In this document: in pieces, positions 42,567 through 51,810 of the stretch | Layout: every line of letters begins with the position of its first letter | Numbering within the stretch: the stretch's first letter is position 1 | Assembly (NCBI GenBank): GCA_002495065.1 | Contig: DADT01000031.1 | Span: 11,525-68,234, forward strand | Source of the DNA: Methanoregula sp. UBA471 | GTDB lineage: Archaea; Halobacteriota; Methanomicrobia; Methanomicrobiales; Methanospirillaceae | DNA length: 56,710 bases | Direction of reading: 5' to 3' | Notes under the pieces: model-generated | Databases searched by the model: none | Told to the model about the DNA's origin: nothing | What the model saw: only the letters and a program-made list of their open reading frames with translations | Translations under genes and position numbers: made by a program

Positions 42567-43490
42567 ATGCACCGCCCTGCAGGAGATCCCGTCCCCACCC
42601 GTATGCTCGGGCGAACCGGTGAGAGAGTATCGGTGATAGGCCTGGGTGGATATCATCTTGGCATACCCGATCTTACCGAAGCGGAGAGTATCCGCATTAT
42701 CCGCACCGCGATCGACAGCGGGATCACCTTCCTTGACAACTGCTGGGATTACAACGACGGGTTGAGCGAGGTCCGTATGGGCAGGGCACTCCGTGGCGGT
42801 TACCGCGACCGCGCCTTCCTGATGACCAAGGTCGATGGCCGCGACCGGCAGTCTGCTGCCGACCAGATCAGGGAGTCGTTGAGGAGACTCCGGACCGACC
42901 GGATCGACCTCCTCCAGTTCCACGAAATTATTCACAAGGATGATCCGGAACGGATCTTTGCTGAGGGTGGTGCACTGGAAGCACTCCTCGAAGCACAAGA
43001 CGAAGGGAAGATCCGTTATATCGGTTTCACCGGGCATAAGAGCCCTTCTGTTCACCTGAAGATGCTAACGACAGCAGCCCGCCATCACTTCCGGTTCGAC
43101 ACGGTCCAGATGCCCCTGAACGTCATGGATGCCCATTTCGAGAGCTTTGAACGGCACGTCCTGCCGGTCCTCGCACGGGATGGGACAGGTGTGCTCGGGA
43201 TGAAGCCTGTGGGAGACCAGGTCATCCTGGGGAGCGGTGTGGTGACAGCGGTCGAGTGCCTGCACTACGCGATGAACCTCCCGACCAGCGTGGTGATTAC
43301 CGGCTGCGACTCGATGCAGGTGCTTGACCAGGCCATCACGGCAGCCCGCACGTTCCGACCGATGACCGCCGGCCAGACCGCATCGCTGCTCGCACAGACG
43401 GCCCCGTTTGCTGCACAGGGAACCTATGAGCCCTACAAGACGACACACAAGCATGACGGGACGTACTATAACCCGGCGTGGCTCGGTTGA
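42567..43490 (+). CDS. Aldo/keto reductase
   Basis: A 307-residue NAD(P)H-dependent oxidoreductase of the aldo/keto reductase superfamily. The family start MLGRTGERVSVIGLGGYHLG is at about 13-32, the catalytic region FLDNCWDYNDGLSEVRMGRAL at about 61-81 with the Asp/Tyr pair, Lys in MTKVDGRDR near 91, and DLLQFHEI at about 113. The open frame extends upstream to 42432, but ATG 42567 follows AGGAGG by 10 bases and gives the family N terminus. A long leader runs from a TATA box near 42463 (CTATATAGC). Substrate unknown. Monocistronic. Confidence 0.9.
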   Translation: MHRPAGDPVPTRMLGRTGERVSVIGLGGYHLGIPDLTEAESIRIIRTAIDSGITFLDNCWDYNDGLSEVRMGRALRGGYRDRAFLMTKVDGRDRQSAADQIRESLRRLRTDRIDLLQFHEIIHKDDPERIFAEGGALEALLEAQDEGKIRYIGFTGHKSPSVHLKMLTTAARHHFRFDTVQMPLNVMDAHFESFERHVLPVLARDGTGVLGMKPVGDQVILGSGVVTAVECLHYAMNLPTSVVITGCDSMQVLDQAITAARTFRPMTAGQTASLLAQTAPFAAQGTYEPYKTTHKHDGTYYNPAWLG

Positions 43491-44007
43491 ACACCCGGGC
43501 TTTGCGGGTCCGCACGCTCCGCAGAGACGGGAGCAAAACGTGAATTTCTCAGCTCCATCATGAATCCTTCATCCTGCCAACCACCGCTGTGGTCTTGTGC
43601 GGAGTCTGTTGTATTATTGATAAAATGCCGAATCGGACATTTAGCAAAACCGGGTGATCATCGTGCTTATTTTCCGGAGGAACCGAAACGGAGTGTTTTA
43701 CGGGATTTTCCGGTGGTGTCCGGGATTTCGAAAGAGGAAAAGGAGCCTGAAACAGACTTATTTTCCCTATAATCTGCATCCACGAATTCCAGGTCTCTCC
43801 AACGGGGTAAATGAAGGGGAGGCCTCCCGGGACCCGCAATCTTATAATAATCCCTGCAGGTCAACAATCCAGGCCATTACCAGCCCGGCCATTGCGACGA
43901 AAAAACGTCCAGGACCCCTTTTCCAGTCTTGCCCTGTCTGCATCGTTACGTGAACGTCGGGATTAATCTGTTTCCTTTATGTATCCTGCACCGGCACAAA
44001 AATTCCG
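43491..44007. other. Intergenic stretch, no gene seen
   Basis: About 500 bases. Immediately after the aldo/keto reductase gene, CCCGGGCTTTGCGGG could fold into a short stem. Overlapping short frames on both strands lack start signals and recognisable content. Confidence 0.5.
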
Positions 44008-45768
44008 TCAGGCTTTATTCACAGGATTTCTGCGTTCACCAATCTGCTGACGCCACATTGCGTAATACAAGCCCTTCCGGTCGAGGAGACTTTCGTGAGT
44101 ACCCGTCTCAACGATCTTACCCTTTTCCAGCACATAGATGACATCCGCGTGCATGATCGTGGATAAACGATGGGCGATCAGAATAGATATCTGGTCCTTA
44201 CTTACTGAAATATCCCTGACCGTATTTGTTATATCCTCCTCAGTTAACGAATCGAGTGCTGAAGTCGCCTCATCAAAGATCAACAAACGGGGATGACGCA
44301 ATAAAGCCCGGGTAATCGAAATACGCTGCTTCTCCCCTCCGGACAACTTCATACCCCCCTCACCGATAAGAGAATCAATGCCATGAGCAGAACGACTCAG
44401 TAAATCATCACAGGCAGCCTTATGCAATGCATCCATCATCTGCTCATCGGTAGCATCCGGCTTGACGAACAAAAGATTCTCCTTTATTGTACCCGCGAAC
44501 AACTGTGGGTCCTGCGTAACGAGACCTATCTGCCTGCGTAAGGGATTATACCTGATCTGTGAAGACGGATGATCATTGAAATAGACCTCTCCGCTGACAG
44601 GCCGGTATAACCCCACCAGGAGCTTCACCAGGGTTGACTTGCCGGAACCGGAAGGGCCCACAAAAGCTATCGTCTTACCTGTCTTCACCTGGAAAGAAAT
44701 TCCGTCGATGGCATTGTAATGCGCAGTCCTGTGACGAAAAACCACATCCTCAAAACGAATGTCACTCAGCTCATCGATCTCAATCGGATTTTCCGGACTT
44801 CGTTCAATGGGTTTCTGCATTAGTTGATCGAACGTGTTCACGGATGCTTCAACCTCCCGATAACTCAGAATTATCGTTCCAAGATCCTGCAAAGGCCCGA
44901 AAATGGCAGTGGATATGAACTGCATCGCGATCAATTCTCCGGTGGTAAGGACGTCCCGGAATATTAACCAGAGAAGTATGAACAATATGGACTGCTTCAG
45001 GATACTCAGGGTTGTTCCCTGCAGGAACGTTAATGTACGGACCCGTTTTACTTTCGTCATCTCCAGATTGAAAATTTTCAGGTTCTGGTCCCGTAATCTC
45101 CGTATTTCGGGGAATGTCAGACCAAGACTTTTGACAAGTTCAATGTTCCGGAGGGATTCCGTGATCGCACCTGACATTCTATTCGTTTCGCGATTGATCG
45201 CCCGTTGCGTGGTCTTGATCTTTTCGCTTAATAATCCGGTAAGCGATCCCAGTACCACAATTCCAATCAGAAAAACAGGGATCAACAGCAGGTTCTTTGT
45301 AATCGAATAGGCTATGAGAAAACCCATTCCAACGATAGTAGAGAAGAGGACATTGATAAATGAATTAATGAATACCTGGGTATCCATCCTCACTTTCTGC
45401 AGTACCGATACTGTTTCACCGCTCCGTTGATCCTCAAACTCATTATAGGAGAGACGAAGGGTCTGCTTCAATCCGTCATCGAATACCTGCATCCCGAACC
45501 TGTAGACTACCAGTCGTATGAAATAATCCTGGAAAGCTTTTGCAACCCGGGCAAGCAGTGCGACAAAGAGAGCGACACCCAGCCAGAAAAGAACCCCCCT
45601 GACCAGTTCTTCTTCGGTTAAGGTGCCCGGATTCAGGGCAAAATCATCGATGATCCTTCCAAAAATAAGCGGATCGACAAGGTTCAGCAACTGACTGACC
45701 GCTGCCAGGACGAGAGCGACACCTATCCACCACTTCTGCGGCTTTAAATACTTCCAGAGGATCCACAT
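44008..45768 (-). CDS. ABC exporter, fused permease-ATPase (MsbA/MDR type)
   Basis: A 586-residue half-transporter. Six membrane helices lie in the first 310 residues (ABC type-1 exporter fold). The nucleotide-binding domain (about 345-575) has Walker A GPSGSGKST near 372-380, Q-loop VTQDPQLF, signature LSGGEKQRISITRALL near 470-485, Walker B LLIFDEATSALD and the H-loop AHRLSTI. It would work as a homodimer to export lipids, drugs or glycans. It is monocistronic. It resembles the class to which bacterial NdvA glucan exporters belong, so a link with the glucan synthase 30 kb away is a possibility, but nothing in the sequence proves it. Confidence 0.92.
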   Translation of the reverse strand: MWILWKYLKPQKWWIGVALVLAAVSQLLNLVDPLIFGRIIDDFALNPGTLTEEELVRGVLFWLGVALFVALLARVAKAFQDYFIRLVVYRFGMQVFDDGLKQTLRLSYNEFEDQRSGETVSVLQKVRMDTQVFINSFINVLFSTIVGMGFLIAYSITKNLLLIPVFLIGIVVLGSLTGLLSEKIKTTQRAINRETNRMSGAITESLRNIELVKSLGLTFPEIRRLRDQNLKIFNLEMTKVKRVRTLTFLQGTTLSILKQSILFILLWLIFRDVLTTGELIAMQFISTAIFGPLQDLGTIILSYREVEASVNTFDQLMQKPIERSPENPIEIDELSDIRFEDVVFRHRTAHYNAIDGISFQVKTGKTIAFVGPSGSGKSTLVKLLVGLYRPVSGEVYFNDHPSSQIRYNPLRRQIGLVTQDPQLFAGTIKENLLFVKPDATDEQMMDALHKAACDDLLSRSAHGIDSLIGEGGMKLSGGEKQRISITRALLRHPRLLIFDEATSALDSLTEEDITNTVRDISVSKDQISILIAHRLSTIMHADVIYVLEKGKIVETGTHESLLDRKGLYYAMWRQQIGERRNPVNKA

Positions 45769-46106
45769 TTTTGCACAACAGGCTGTATTTCTCCATATAT
45801 TCTAGGGCGTTTACAAAATACTTGTCATCATTATCAGTACCTGCCTGGTGGCTGCTGCCCGATCTTCTCTTTTGGGCCGTCAGAGTGAAATGATCCAAAC
45901 CTGTCCTGCAACCGATGATCGTATACCCGTCTCAAAAGCGAGTATTAATGCGAATACCGCACGGTGAAGATTGATCAAACTGGTCAACGAAATGATGTGT
46001 ACGGTGCAGGTTTTGCACCACAGGGTGAACTTAATACACTGTCCACACTATGGAGGTTTGATCTGCACAGGGGACTATCCTGTCAGGGAACGGAGTAAAA
46101 AATATT

Positions 46107-46268
46107 ATGGCACCGCGCAGGAAAGCAGACGATCACGAGATACCGACCCTTTCTGACCTTGAAGCTGAAAACATTGTCGTCCGCAAAAAGGGAAAGGATC
46201 GCAGGAAACAACCTTTCACGGAGTCTGACGATGAACGTAAGGAACGGCAGCCGGAACGGAGCGAATGA
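46107..46268 (+). CDS. Small highly charged protein (53 residues), tentative
   Basis: A short frame reading MAPRRKADDHEIPTLSDLEA at its start and ending in an Arg/Glu/Lys-rich tail (KERQPERSE). The composition (about 45% charged, no aromatic clusters) is protein-like rather than random. GGAG lies 12 nt before the ATG, farther than ideal. It has no recognised family. It lies at the edge of the degraded region, so it may be an intact small gene or a leftover of a larger one. Confidence 0.35.
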   Translation: MAPRRKADDHEIPTLSDLEAENIVVRKKGKDRRKQPFTESDDERKERQPERSE

Positions 46269-46685
46269 AAAGCATGCGAAATCCCGGCCGGCCTCACTTT
46301 CGCCCTGTAATTCCCCGCATTTATCTGGACCGGGCGCTGGATGTACGGAATGACCGGCAAGGGGCCAGGGAGGTGAGGCCCGGATAGGGTCGTGCGTGAA
46401 TACCGCCAGTATACGCCCGAAGACGGGGAGCGGATCTCCCGGGGTGCCTGTCCCCACGGTGGCCGAGAGGGGGATTGTACTTCAGCCAGGGGAACGAGCG
46501 TACCATCTGCTGCCAGGCCTCCTGCAGCATGAAGTACTGGTTCAGGGTGAGACCCACGATTTCAGAAATGAGGCGACTTGTCCGGGACCTCTTTCACCAG
46601 GCCATTGCCATTATCAGGAGACCGGATATGGAACGACCAGCATTAGCGGTTGCCCCCCTGGACAGGCCGATTGCCGGGCTGGTGA

Positions 46686-47094
46686 GGAAGACAAGTCGCA
46701 AAATACCGGGCTGCTGACTGTGCAGAGCGTGCACTACCGTATTTTGAGGAAAAGTACCCGGAGGATGCCCGTCCACGAACAGCAACAGATGCGATTCGTG
46801 AGTGGGTGCGTACGGGCGTGTTCAGGATGACCGGAGTCCGCCGGACTTCACTTGCAGCACATGACAGCTGCCCATGAGGTGCAGGAGGGCGATCCAGCCC
46901 GTTCTGCTGCCCGTGCCGCAGGCCAGGCAATGGCAACTGCTCACGTTCCTGCTCATGCACTCGCTGCCGCCATCTAAGCTGCCACCGCCGTCCGGGATGC
47001 TGCCGGCGCTCCTGGTGCCGATAGTGCCGCGACCAGGGAACGTGAATGGCAATACCGCCACCTGCTCGGACTGACAGGAAAATCATCCGTCTGA
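46686..47094 (+). pseudogene. Broken 'putative immunity protein' (Imm-5-like) gene
   Basis: The frame from 46686 reads KYRAADCAERALPYFEEKYP, then DAIREWVRTGVFRMTGVR and SLAAHD, before a stop at 46875. Shifting by one base at about 46873 continues with HEVQEGDPARSAARAAGQAM, ATAHVPAHALAAAI, a TAA stop (46975-46977), then AATAVRDAAGAPGADSA and EREWQYRHLLGL to 47094. This is the order of the small Ala-rich putative immunity protein family (C-A-E-x-x-L-P-x-F-E-x-x-(Y/H)-P ... WVR ... AHxxAR ... TAHVxxHAxxAA ... (D/E)WQ). A frameshift, an internal stop and a missing start show it is inactive. Confidence 0.62.
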
Positions 47095-47488
47095 TATATC
47101 CCTGATGAAATCTTCCTTCGGGGAAACGGTTTTGCTTTTCCCTGCCTGATTCCTGCATCAATCCCGGGTATTCGTTTCATATATGCAGGTCTGATGGCGT
47201 GAGCCATCGGTTGCTCCCTGACACCCTGATTCCCGACCGGGTTCCAGGAGCCGTATATACCATGGTACTCCTGGTTTTTTCCCCTTTAACGGTATTTTTG
47301 TGGGATGTGCCACCGTACTGTTCATCGCAGCTAATTTTCCCTGACGAACCAAAACAGGCATTATACGGGTTTTTATAATCAGTCCGACACCCGTCTGCCG
47401 TTTTTTCCGGGCAACTTCCAGCAGATATTTATCCCTGTGGCAAGCTATCAGATCATTAAGTTCGTTTCCTCAAAGGTCGTGCAGGTTT

Positions 47489-47683
47489 TTGCAGTCAGTG
47501 CTGCTTATCGAAAATTCCCAGCCATTCCCAGGAATACTCCTGTCTGCCCTTGTATGGGAAGAAGGGTTCAGGATTGAGCGGGCTTTTTCACCCGTAAATG
47601 CCCTGAACAAAATGAAGGAATGCAGGTACGATACTCGCAGGCAGGGAAGTGGACCCGCACGGTGGCATAATGTCAGAGTCTGA
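47489..47683 (+). pseudogene. Truncated response-regulator receiver domain
   Basis: Reads SVLLIENSQPFPGILLSALV, then WEEGFRIERAFSPVNALNKM and KECRYD, matching the first 45 residues of CheY-like receivers (ILxVED...LLxxxLxxxGFxVxxAxxxxEALxxxxxxxYD). After YD the similarity ends (TRRQGSGPARWHNVRV), before the phospho-acceptor Asp. The usual acidic pair at the start is E-N. The start is TTG or GTG. It looks like a decayed fragment adjoining the 3' end of the debranching gene. Confidence 0.5.
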
Positions 47684-47713
47684 CAGGATACTCCAGCGAG
47701 GCAGGTTCCGGAT

Positions 47714-49414
47714 TTACCGTGCCAAGGGAAAAACCATTCTGCATGCCCGGGCAATCTCTGCGACACTCCATGCCTGTGCGATACACCCTCGCGGGAGGTA
47801 TGGCGGATCTCCATCGAAGATCTCGGATATGTAACCTGCCCCGGCTTCCCTGATATGGTGAAGGATCGGCGTTAGCATGGGTGCGATAGTATGCCGCTGG
47901 ACCCCGTTTCTTATGAGAGCATCGACATACCACCCGGTCAGCCATGGCCATACACACCCATTATGGTAACTTTTGTCACCGGAATAATGACCCTGGTATC
48001 GTGTATCCAGCGGAGAGAGAGTACGGAGCCCATAGGGGGTTAAAAGCAGTTTGTTGATGGTGTTCAAGGCAAGTGCTGCCTGTTTTTGATCAACCTGGCC
48101 AAGCGCAAGAGCCACCACCTGGTTCGGGCGGATTGAATGATCATACGGGTCGATACAGTCAAAGAGGCATTTCCTGTCTTCATTCCAGAACTTTTTGAAT
48201 GCTTCGCGTGCAGACTCACCAGGTACCGGTGTTTCGATCCCCAGTGACTCCGCTCCTGTCAGGACACTTACCCAGAGAGCGTTGATCTCGACCGGCTTGC
48301 CGTTACGGGGTGTGAAACTGGTATCCATCCACGTGCTCTTCGGGGCAACCGAGATCAGGTCATGATCAAGAGAGGCCATGTCAGAAGAAGGGTAATCCTC
48401 CAGGATTGTAACGATAACCGGAATCATTTTTTCCATGAAGTGATCATCCCCCCACCTGCGCCGGTACTGAAAAAGAGCATGGATAAACCACAGCGAAGCA
48501 TCACTCGTGTGATAATTATCGGGAGACCTGTTGGGGATCAACCCCTTCTTACTCGTATCAGAAAGCCGTTTGAGCACTGCACGGGCCTCATCTTTCAGTC
48601 CACGATCAATTAACAGCCCGGTGACACTGACTGCGGAATCACGCCCCCAGGATTCGCAGAACCAGTGGTAGCCGGCAACTATCTCGTTTCCATGGCAGAA
48701 CGCATCCGACGCCCATTCCAGCCAGTCAAGGGAGGTTTGTGGAGAATGTACACGCGGGGCGTCCTTAAAAAAAGATTTATTCCCTGTGCACCGGAATATA
48801 ACGGTTGAATCCCGCACGCTGCCCTGGAAAATTCCCGGGGAGTGGAGGTCTTCAACCGGTTCGTACCCCCGTTCATGTTCCTGCTGGTACCAGAGGTCTC
48901 GGTAGGTATCGGGATGTGGTTCATAGGAAAGATCCCCTTCAAAGAGAAGATCCCTCCATTGAACGCCGTTGCGTTCATGTATGCAGTCCGGATGGGGATC
49001 TCTGAGCACCTCATGCACAGACCGATCGGTAATGAGTGGGCGAATCCACAAATCTGCATCACCTGCAATCTCATAAACAACCTGAAGACTGCCATCAAAC
49101 GTAATCGTCTTTTTTATGGTGACATCGCCAATCATATAAATCCACGTCGGCGGATAAACGGAGAACGCATGGAGGTAACGGAGTCCTGCATCGTTGGGTG
49201 CCCCGAGGTAGTGCTGCGAGGAGAAACGGATCCCGTTTACCATTTCATCAAGTCCGGCAAGGAGGAGACGCCCGTTGTCAACAAACAGTCCGTGGTACTT
49301 TCTCGTGTTGCCACGTACTGTCGAAGAAGAATACGCATGGCCCGAAGTCATTAAAAATTCAAGGCTCCCGGCGACTTCGGGTATCCGGACCTCCCGCCCG
49401 TACTGGAACACCAT
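47714..49414 (-). CDS. Glycogen debranching enzyme (archaeal amylo-alpha-1,6-glucosidase type)
   Basis: A 566-residue enzyme. The N-terminal GDE_N-like domain (about 1-190: RGNTRKYHGLFV, LLAGLDEMV) precedes the GH133-type (alpha/alpha)6 domain (about 220-560), which has WFCESWGRDSAVS, IPNRSPDNYHTSDASLWF, the acidic-residue motif RNGKPVEINALWV, and the C-terminal YHNGCVWPWLTGWY. It removes alpha-1,6 branches from glycogen-like glucan. It is slightly shorter than archaeal homologues of about 600 residues but complete. It is the last gene of a minus-strand cluster, 18 nt after the GT4 gene; GGGAG precedes its ATG by 6 nt. It acts together with the phosphorylase and GH57 enzyme nearby. Confidence 0.92.
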   Translation of the reverse strand: MVFQYGREVRIPEVAGSLEFLMTSGHAYSSSTVRGNTRKYHGLFVDNGRLLLAGLDEMVNGIRFSSQHYLGAPNDAGLRYLHAFSVYPPTWIYMIGDVTIKKTITFDGSLQVVYEIAGDADLWIRPLITDRSVHEVLRDPHPDCIHERNGVQWRDLLFEGDLSYEPHPDTYRDLWYQQEHERGYEPVEDLHSPGIFQGSVRDSTVIFRCTGNKSFFKDAPRVHSPQTSLDWLEWASDAFCHGNEIVAGYHWFCESWGRDSAVSVTGLLIDRGLKDEARAVLKRLSDTSKKGLIPNRSPDNYHTSDASLWFIHALFQYRRRWGDDHFMEKMIPVIVTILEDYPSSDMASLDHDLISVAPKSTWMDTSFTPRNGKPVEINALWVSVLTGAESLGIETPVPGESAREAFKKFWNEDRKCLFDCIDPYDHSIRPNQVVALALGQVDQKQAALALNTINKLLLTPYGLRTLSPLDTRYQGHYSGDKSYHNGCVWPWLTGWYVDALIRNGVQRHTIAPMLTPILHHIREAGAGYISEIFDGDPPYLPRGCIAQAWSVAEIARACRMVFPLAR

Positions 49415-49432
49415 CCGCGACTCCCTTGATTT

Positions 49433-50674
49433 TCAGCTGTCCACGAGTTCCCGGTATACCTCTAAGGTCTTTTCAGATGCAATTTCCCAGGTAAACTGCT
49501 CTTTCACACGGTTCCTGCCATTTTTTCCCATCATTACAGCAAGATCAGGACGTCTCAGGATATCGATAACATATTCTGCAATATCCAGGGGATCATACGG
49601 GTTTATGTGATAGCCACAGATCCCGTCACCGCGGGGGATCACCTGCTCGCGAAAACCGGACGTCCCACGCGCCCCGACTACCACGGGTTTTCCCATCGAC
49701 ATTGCCTCGGTGCAGACAATGCCAAACGGTTCATATTTTGACGGGAAAACACAAACATCCGATGCAGCATAATACAGGAGGCGTTCGTCTTCCTCCACTA
49801 ACCGGAAGTGCAGGATAACATTTTCTTCCAGGTGCAGATCGTGCACCATCCGGGTCAGCACCTGATCCATCTCCCCGATGCCCAGGATGACAAGTCTTGC
49901 ATCCGGGATCTCCTTCAGGATGTGGGTCATCGCAAGGACGAGCGTGTCAGCCCCTTTCACCCAGGTGAGCCTTCCGATGAAGAAGATCATCGGGGATGAT
50001 CCGATCCCGATCTTTTCCCGGAATGCCTCAACCTGCCGGGACGAAAAACGTGTCGCGTCATATTTCTTCTCATCTACGCCATTATGGATTACCCGTATCT
50101 TATGATCCGGATACCCGAAACTCACGAGCTCGTCCTGCATGGCATAACTGACCGTAACAATGCGGTCTGCAAGGGTGGCTGAGAGGCGTTCAATATCCTT
50201 AATGGTAGGAGACCCGGCAGGGTTTCTTCCCTGTTCAGCCGAGTGGAAATGAAATACAAACGGAATGCCGAGATTTCGCCGGGCGATTATACCGGCAAGC
50301 GCAGCGAGCCAGTCATGGGACACCAGCAGATCGTAATGCCGGTTATCCTTCAGGACCAGGTTATTTACTAATTTTGACGCAGAAAGCATGTTATACAGGA
50401 TGGTTTCAGCAAAAAATTCCTGCCCGTTATCATCCCAGGTCTTCACCTCGTCCGGGTTAATAATGGAAAAGATATCGGAAAATTTCATGAGCCGGGGGCG
50501 GTGAACGTCGACACCCGACCAGGTATCTGACGTGGGATCATTGCCCCTGTTACGCGAAAAGACCGACAGGGAATGCCCTTTGCTGACCAGCTGGCGGGAA
50601 ATTTCGGTGGCGTATGTCCCCAGCCCTCCCCGGAAAAAAGGAGGGAATTCATCGACAAAAAAGGCAATGTTCAT
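49433..50674 (-). CDS. GT4 glycosyltransferase (glycogen/starch synthase-like)
   Basis: A 413-residue GT-B enzyme (MNIAFFVDEFPPFFRGGLGTYATEI...). The N-terminal GGLGTY binding loop, SHDWLAALAG, and a C-terminal domain with FIGRLTWVKGADTL and the E-x7-E motif EPFGIVCTEAMS (about 318-329) are the GT4/GT5 hallmarks for a retaining glucosyltransferase using UDP- or ADP-glucose. Its context suggests glucan chain synthesis. The frame extends to 50725, but ATG 50674 overlaps the preceding stop (ATGA), fixing the start. The two adjacent GT4 genes are not identical and probably share the work of chain building, or one may make trehalose or another glucoside. Confidence 0.9.
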   Translation of the reverse strand: MNIAFFVDEFPPFFRGGLGTYATEISRQLVSKGHSLSVFSRNRGNDPTSDTWSGVDVHRPRLMKFSDIFSIINPDEVKTWDDNGQEFFAETILYNMLSASKLVNNLVLKDNRHYDLLVSHDWLAALAGIIARRNLGIPFVFHFHSAEQGRNPAGSPTIKDIERLSATLADRIVTVSYAMQDELVSFGYPDHKIRVIHNGVDEKKYDATRFSSRQVEAFREKIGIGSSPMIFFIGRLTWVKGADTLVLAMTHILKEIPDARLVILGIGEMDQVLTRMVHDLHLEENVILHFRLVEEDERLLYYAASDVCVFPSKYEPFGIVCTEAMSMGKPVVVGARGTSGFREQVIPRGDGICGYHINPYDPLDIAEYVIDILRRPDLAVMMGKNGRNRVKEQFTWEIASEKTLEVYRELVDS

Positions 50675-51810
50675 GCAACCACACGGGAATAGGTCTCGGT
50701 AATTTTCCTTCCTATCGGGCCCCACATGAACACACGTTCAACTTTCTTCCTGCCCTTTTTTCCCAGTGCTGCTGCCTGTTGCGGCTCATCCAGTACCGTG
50801 TTGATCCCCCATGCAAGCGAGCCCGGGTCGGGTTCCACCTTCAGGCCGTTAACAAACGTATCGATGTTTTCGGAAAGCCCCCCGACATTGGATGCAACAA
50901 CCCCTTTCTCGGCGCTCCACGCTTCCAGGAGAACGAGACCAAACGGCTCGTTCCTGCTGGGGATTACCACGAGATCGCAGGCGTTCAGGAGACGGATATA
51001 CTCCGAATCGGGGATGTAACCAACGAAATTTGCCGGGAGATCCCGTGCCCTCTCCATTAAGAACTGGCGCATGTCCCCCTCTCCTGCGACGATTAACTGT
51101 GCATCCCGGTGGTTCTGGCACACGATCTTCATTGCCTCGATAAGCAGGTCAGGGCCTTTCTGGTAGACCAGCCTGCCTATGAAGAGGATGAGCGGGGCAA
51201 ACGGGTGGATCCCGTATGCCTGCTTGACTTCACCGGCGTCTATCTCTGCACGGAACTGGCGCGGGACTATCCCGTTGGGTACCACGTCGCATTTCCATTC
51301 GGGCACGTTGTAGAGATGCATGACCTCGTTTTTGAGTGTTGCCGAAACGGCGGTAACCCTTTTTGCGATCAGGCCCCCGTACCATTCCTTGCCCGAGATC
51401 TCCTTATACTCCCACCAGTCCCCGTACTGGTTGCCATTCCTCCCGTATTCCGTTGAATGGTAGGTAAGAATGGTGTTCCGGTCCTGCAGGACGTGGAGTG
51501 CCTGGACTGCATGCCAGTCGTTAAAATGGAGGTAATCAAATTTCTGGTCTTTATCGGACCTCTGGAAATTTTCTACCATTCCCCGGCTCATACTATCGCA
51601 ATACTCCACGATGTTATTGCCCTGGGGCTGGCAGTAATGGTAGTTCACATCACTGATTGTCTGGTCCTTCACCTGTCCACGGGTGAAGTAGTGGACTTCG
51701 TGGTGCTTTGCCAGGGTCTCGGCGAGATGGGTTGCAGCACTGGCAAGCCCCCCTACACGCTCTGCATACAGTGATTCCCAGCAGAATATGGCTATCTTAA
51801 GAGACTCCAC
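50671..51810 (-). CDS. GT4 glycosyltransferase, second copy in the glycogen cluster
   Basis: A 379-residue GT-B enzyme (MESLKIAIFCWESLYAERVGGLASAATHLAE...). The donor and acceptor motifs are GGLA near 20, LHFNDWHAVQ near 95, FIGRLVYQKGPDLLIEA near 207, and the E-x7-E motif NEPFGLVLLEAW near 290. A GTG start (51810) follows GGAGGGA by 6 bases and overlaps the end of the GH57 gene by 19 bases, so it is translationally linked to it. It resembles archaeal UDP/ADP-glucose glycogen synthases of the GT4 class, but the donor and acceptor are inferred from context. Confidence 0.9.
   Translation of the reverse strand: MESLKIAIFCWESLYAERVGGLASAATHLAETLAKHHEVHYFTRGQVKDQTISDVNYHYCQPQGNNIVEYCDSMSRGMVENFQRSDKDQKFDYLHFNDWHAVQALHVLQDRNTILTYHSTEYGRNGNQYGDWWEYKEISGKEWYGGLIAKRVTAVSATLKNEVMHLYNVPEWKCDVVPNGIVPRQFRAEIDAGEVKQAYGIHPFAPLILFIGRLVYQKGPDLLIEAMKIVCQNHRDAQLIVAGEGDMRQFLMERARDLPANFVGYIPDSEYIRLLNACDLVVIPSRNEPFGLVLLEAWSAEKGVVASNVGGLSENIDTFVNGLKVEPDPGSLAWGINTVLDEPQQAAALGKKGRKKVERVFMWGPIGRKITETYSRVVA

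Larger units (their letters stand above)
45769..47713. other. Two-kilobase stretch with gene remnants
   Basis: No intact normal-sized gene. It contains a small charged ORF (46107-46268), a broken immunity-protein gene (46686-47094) and a truncated receiver-domain remnant (47489-47683). Between about 46480 and 46620 the minus strand also reads a plausible but broken peptide (IVGLTLNQYFMLQEAWQQMV, preceded in frame by a stop). Overall it is a decayed accessory region. Confidence 0.6.

Noticed and set aside
43558..43953. Overlapping 93- and 99-codon frames after the aldo/keto reductase
   Set aside because: Both strands are open by chance; there are no start signals or known motifs.
46396..46830. 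144-codon plus-strand frame over the immunity gene remnant
   Set aside because: It is in the wrong frame relative to the recognisable immunity-protein sequence and shows no family itself.
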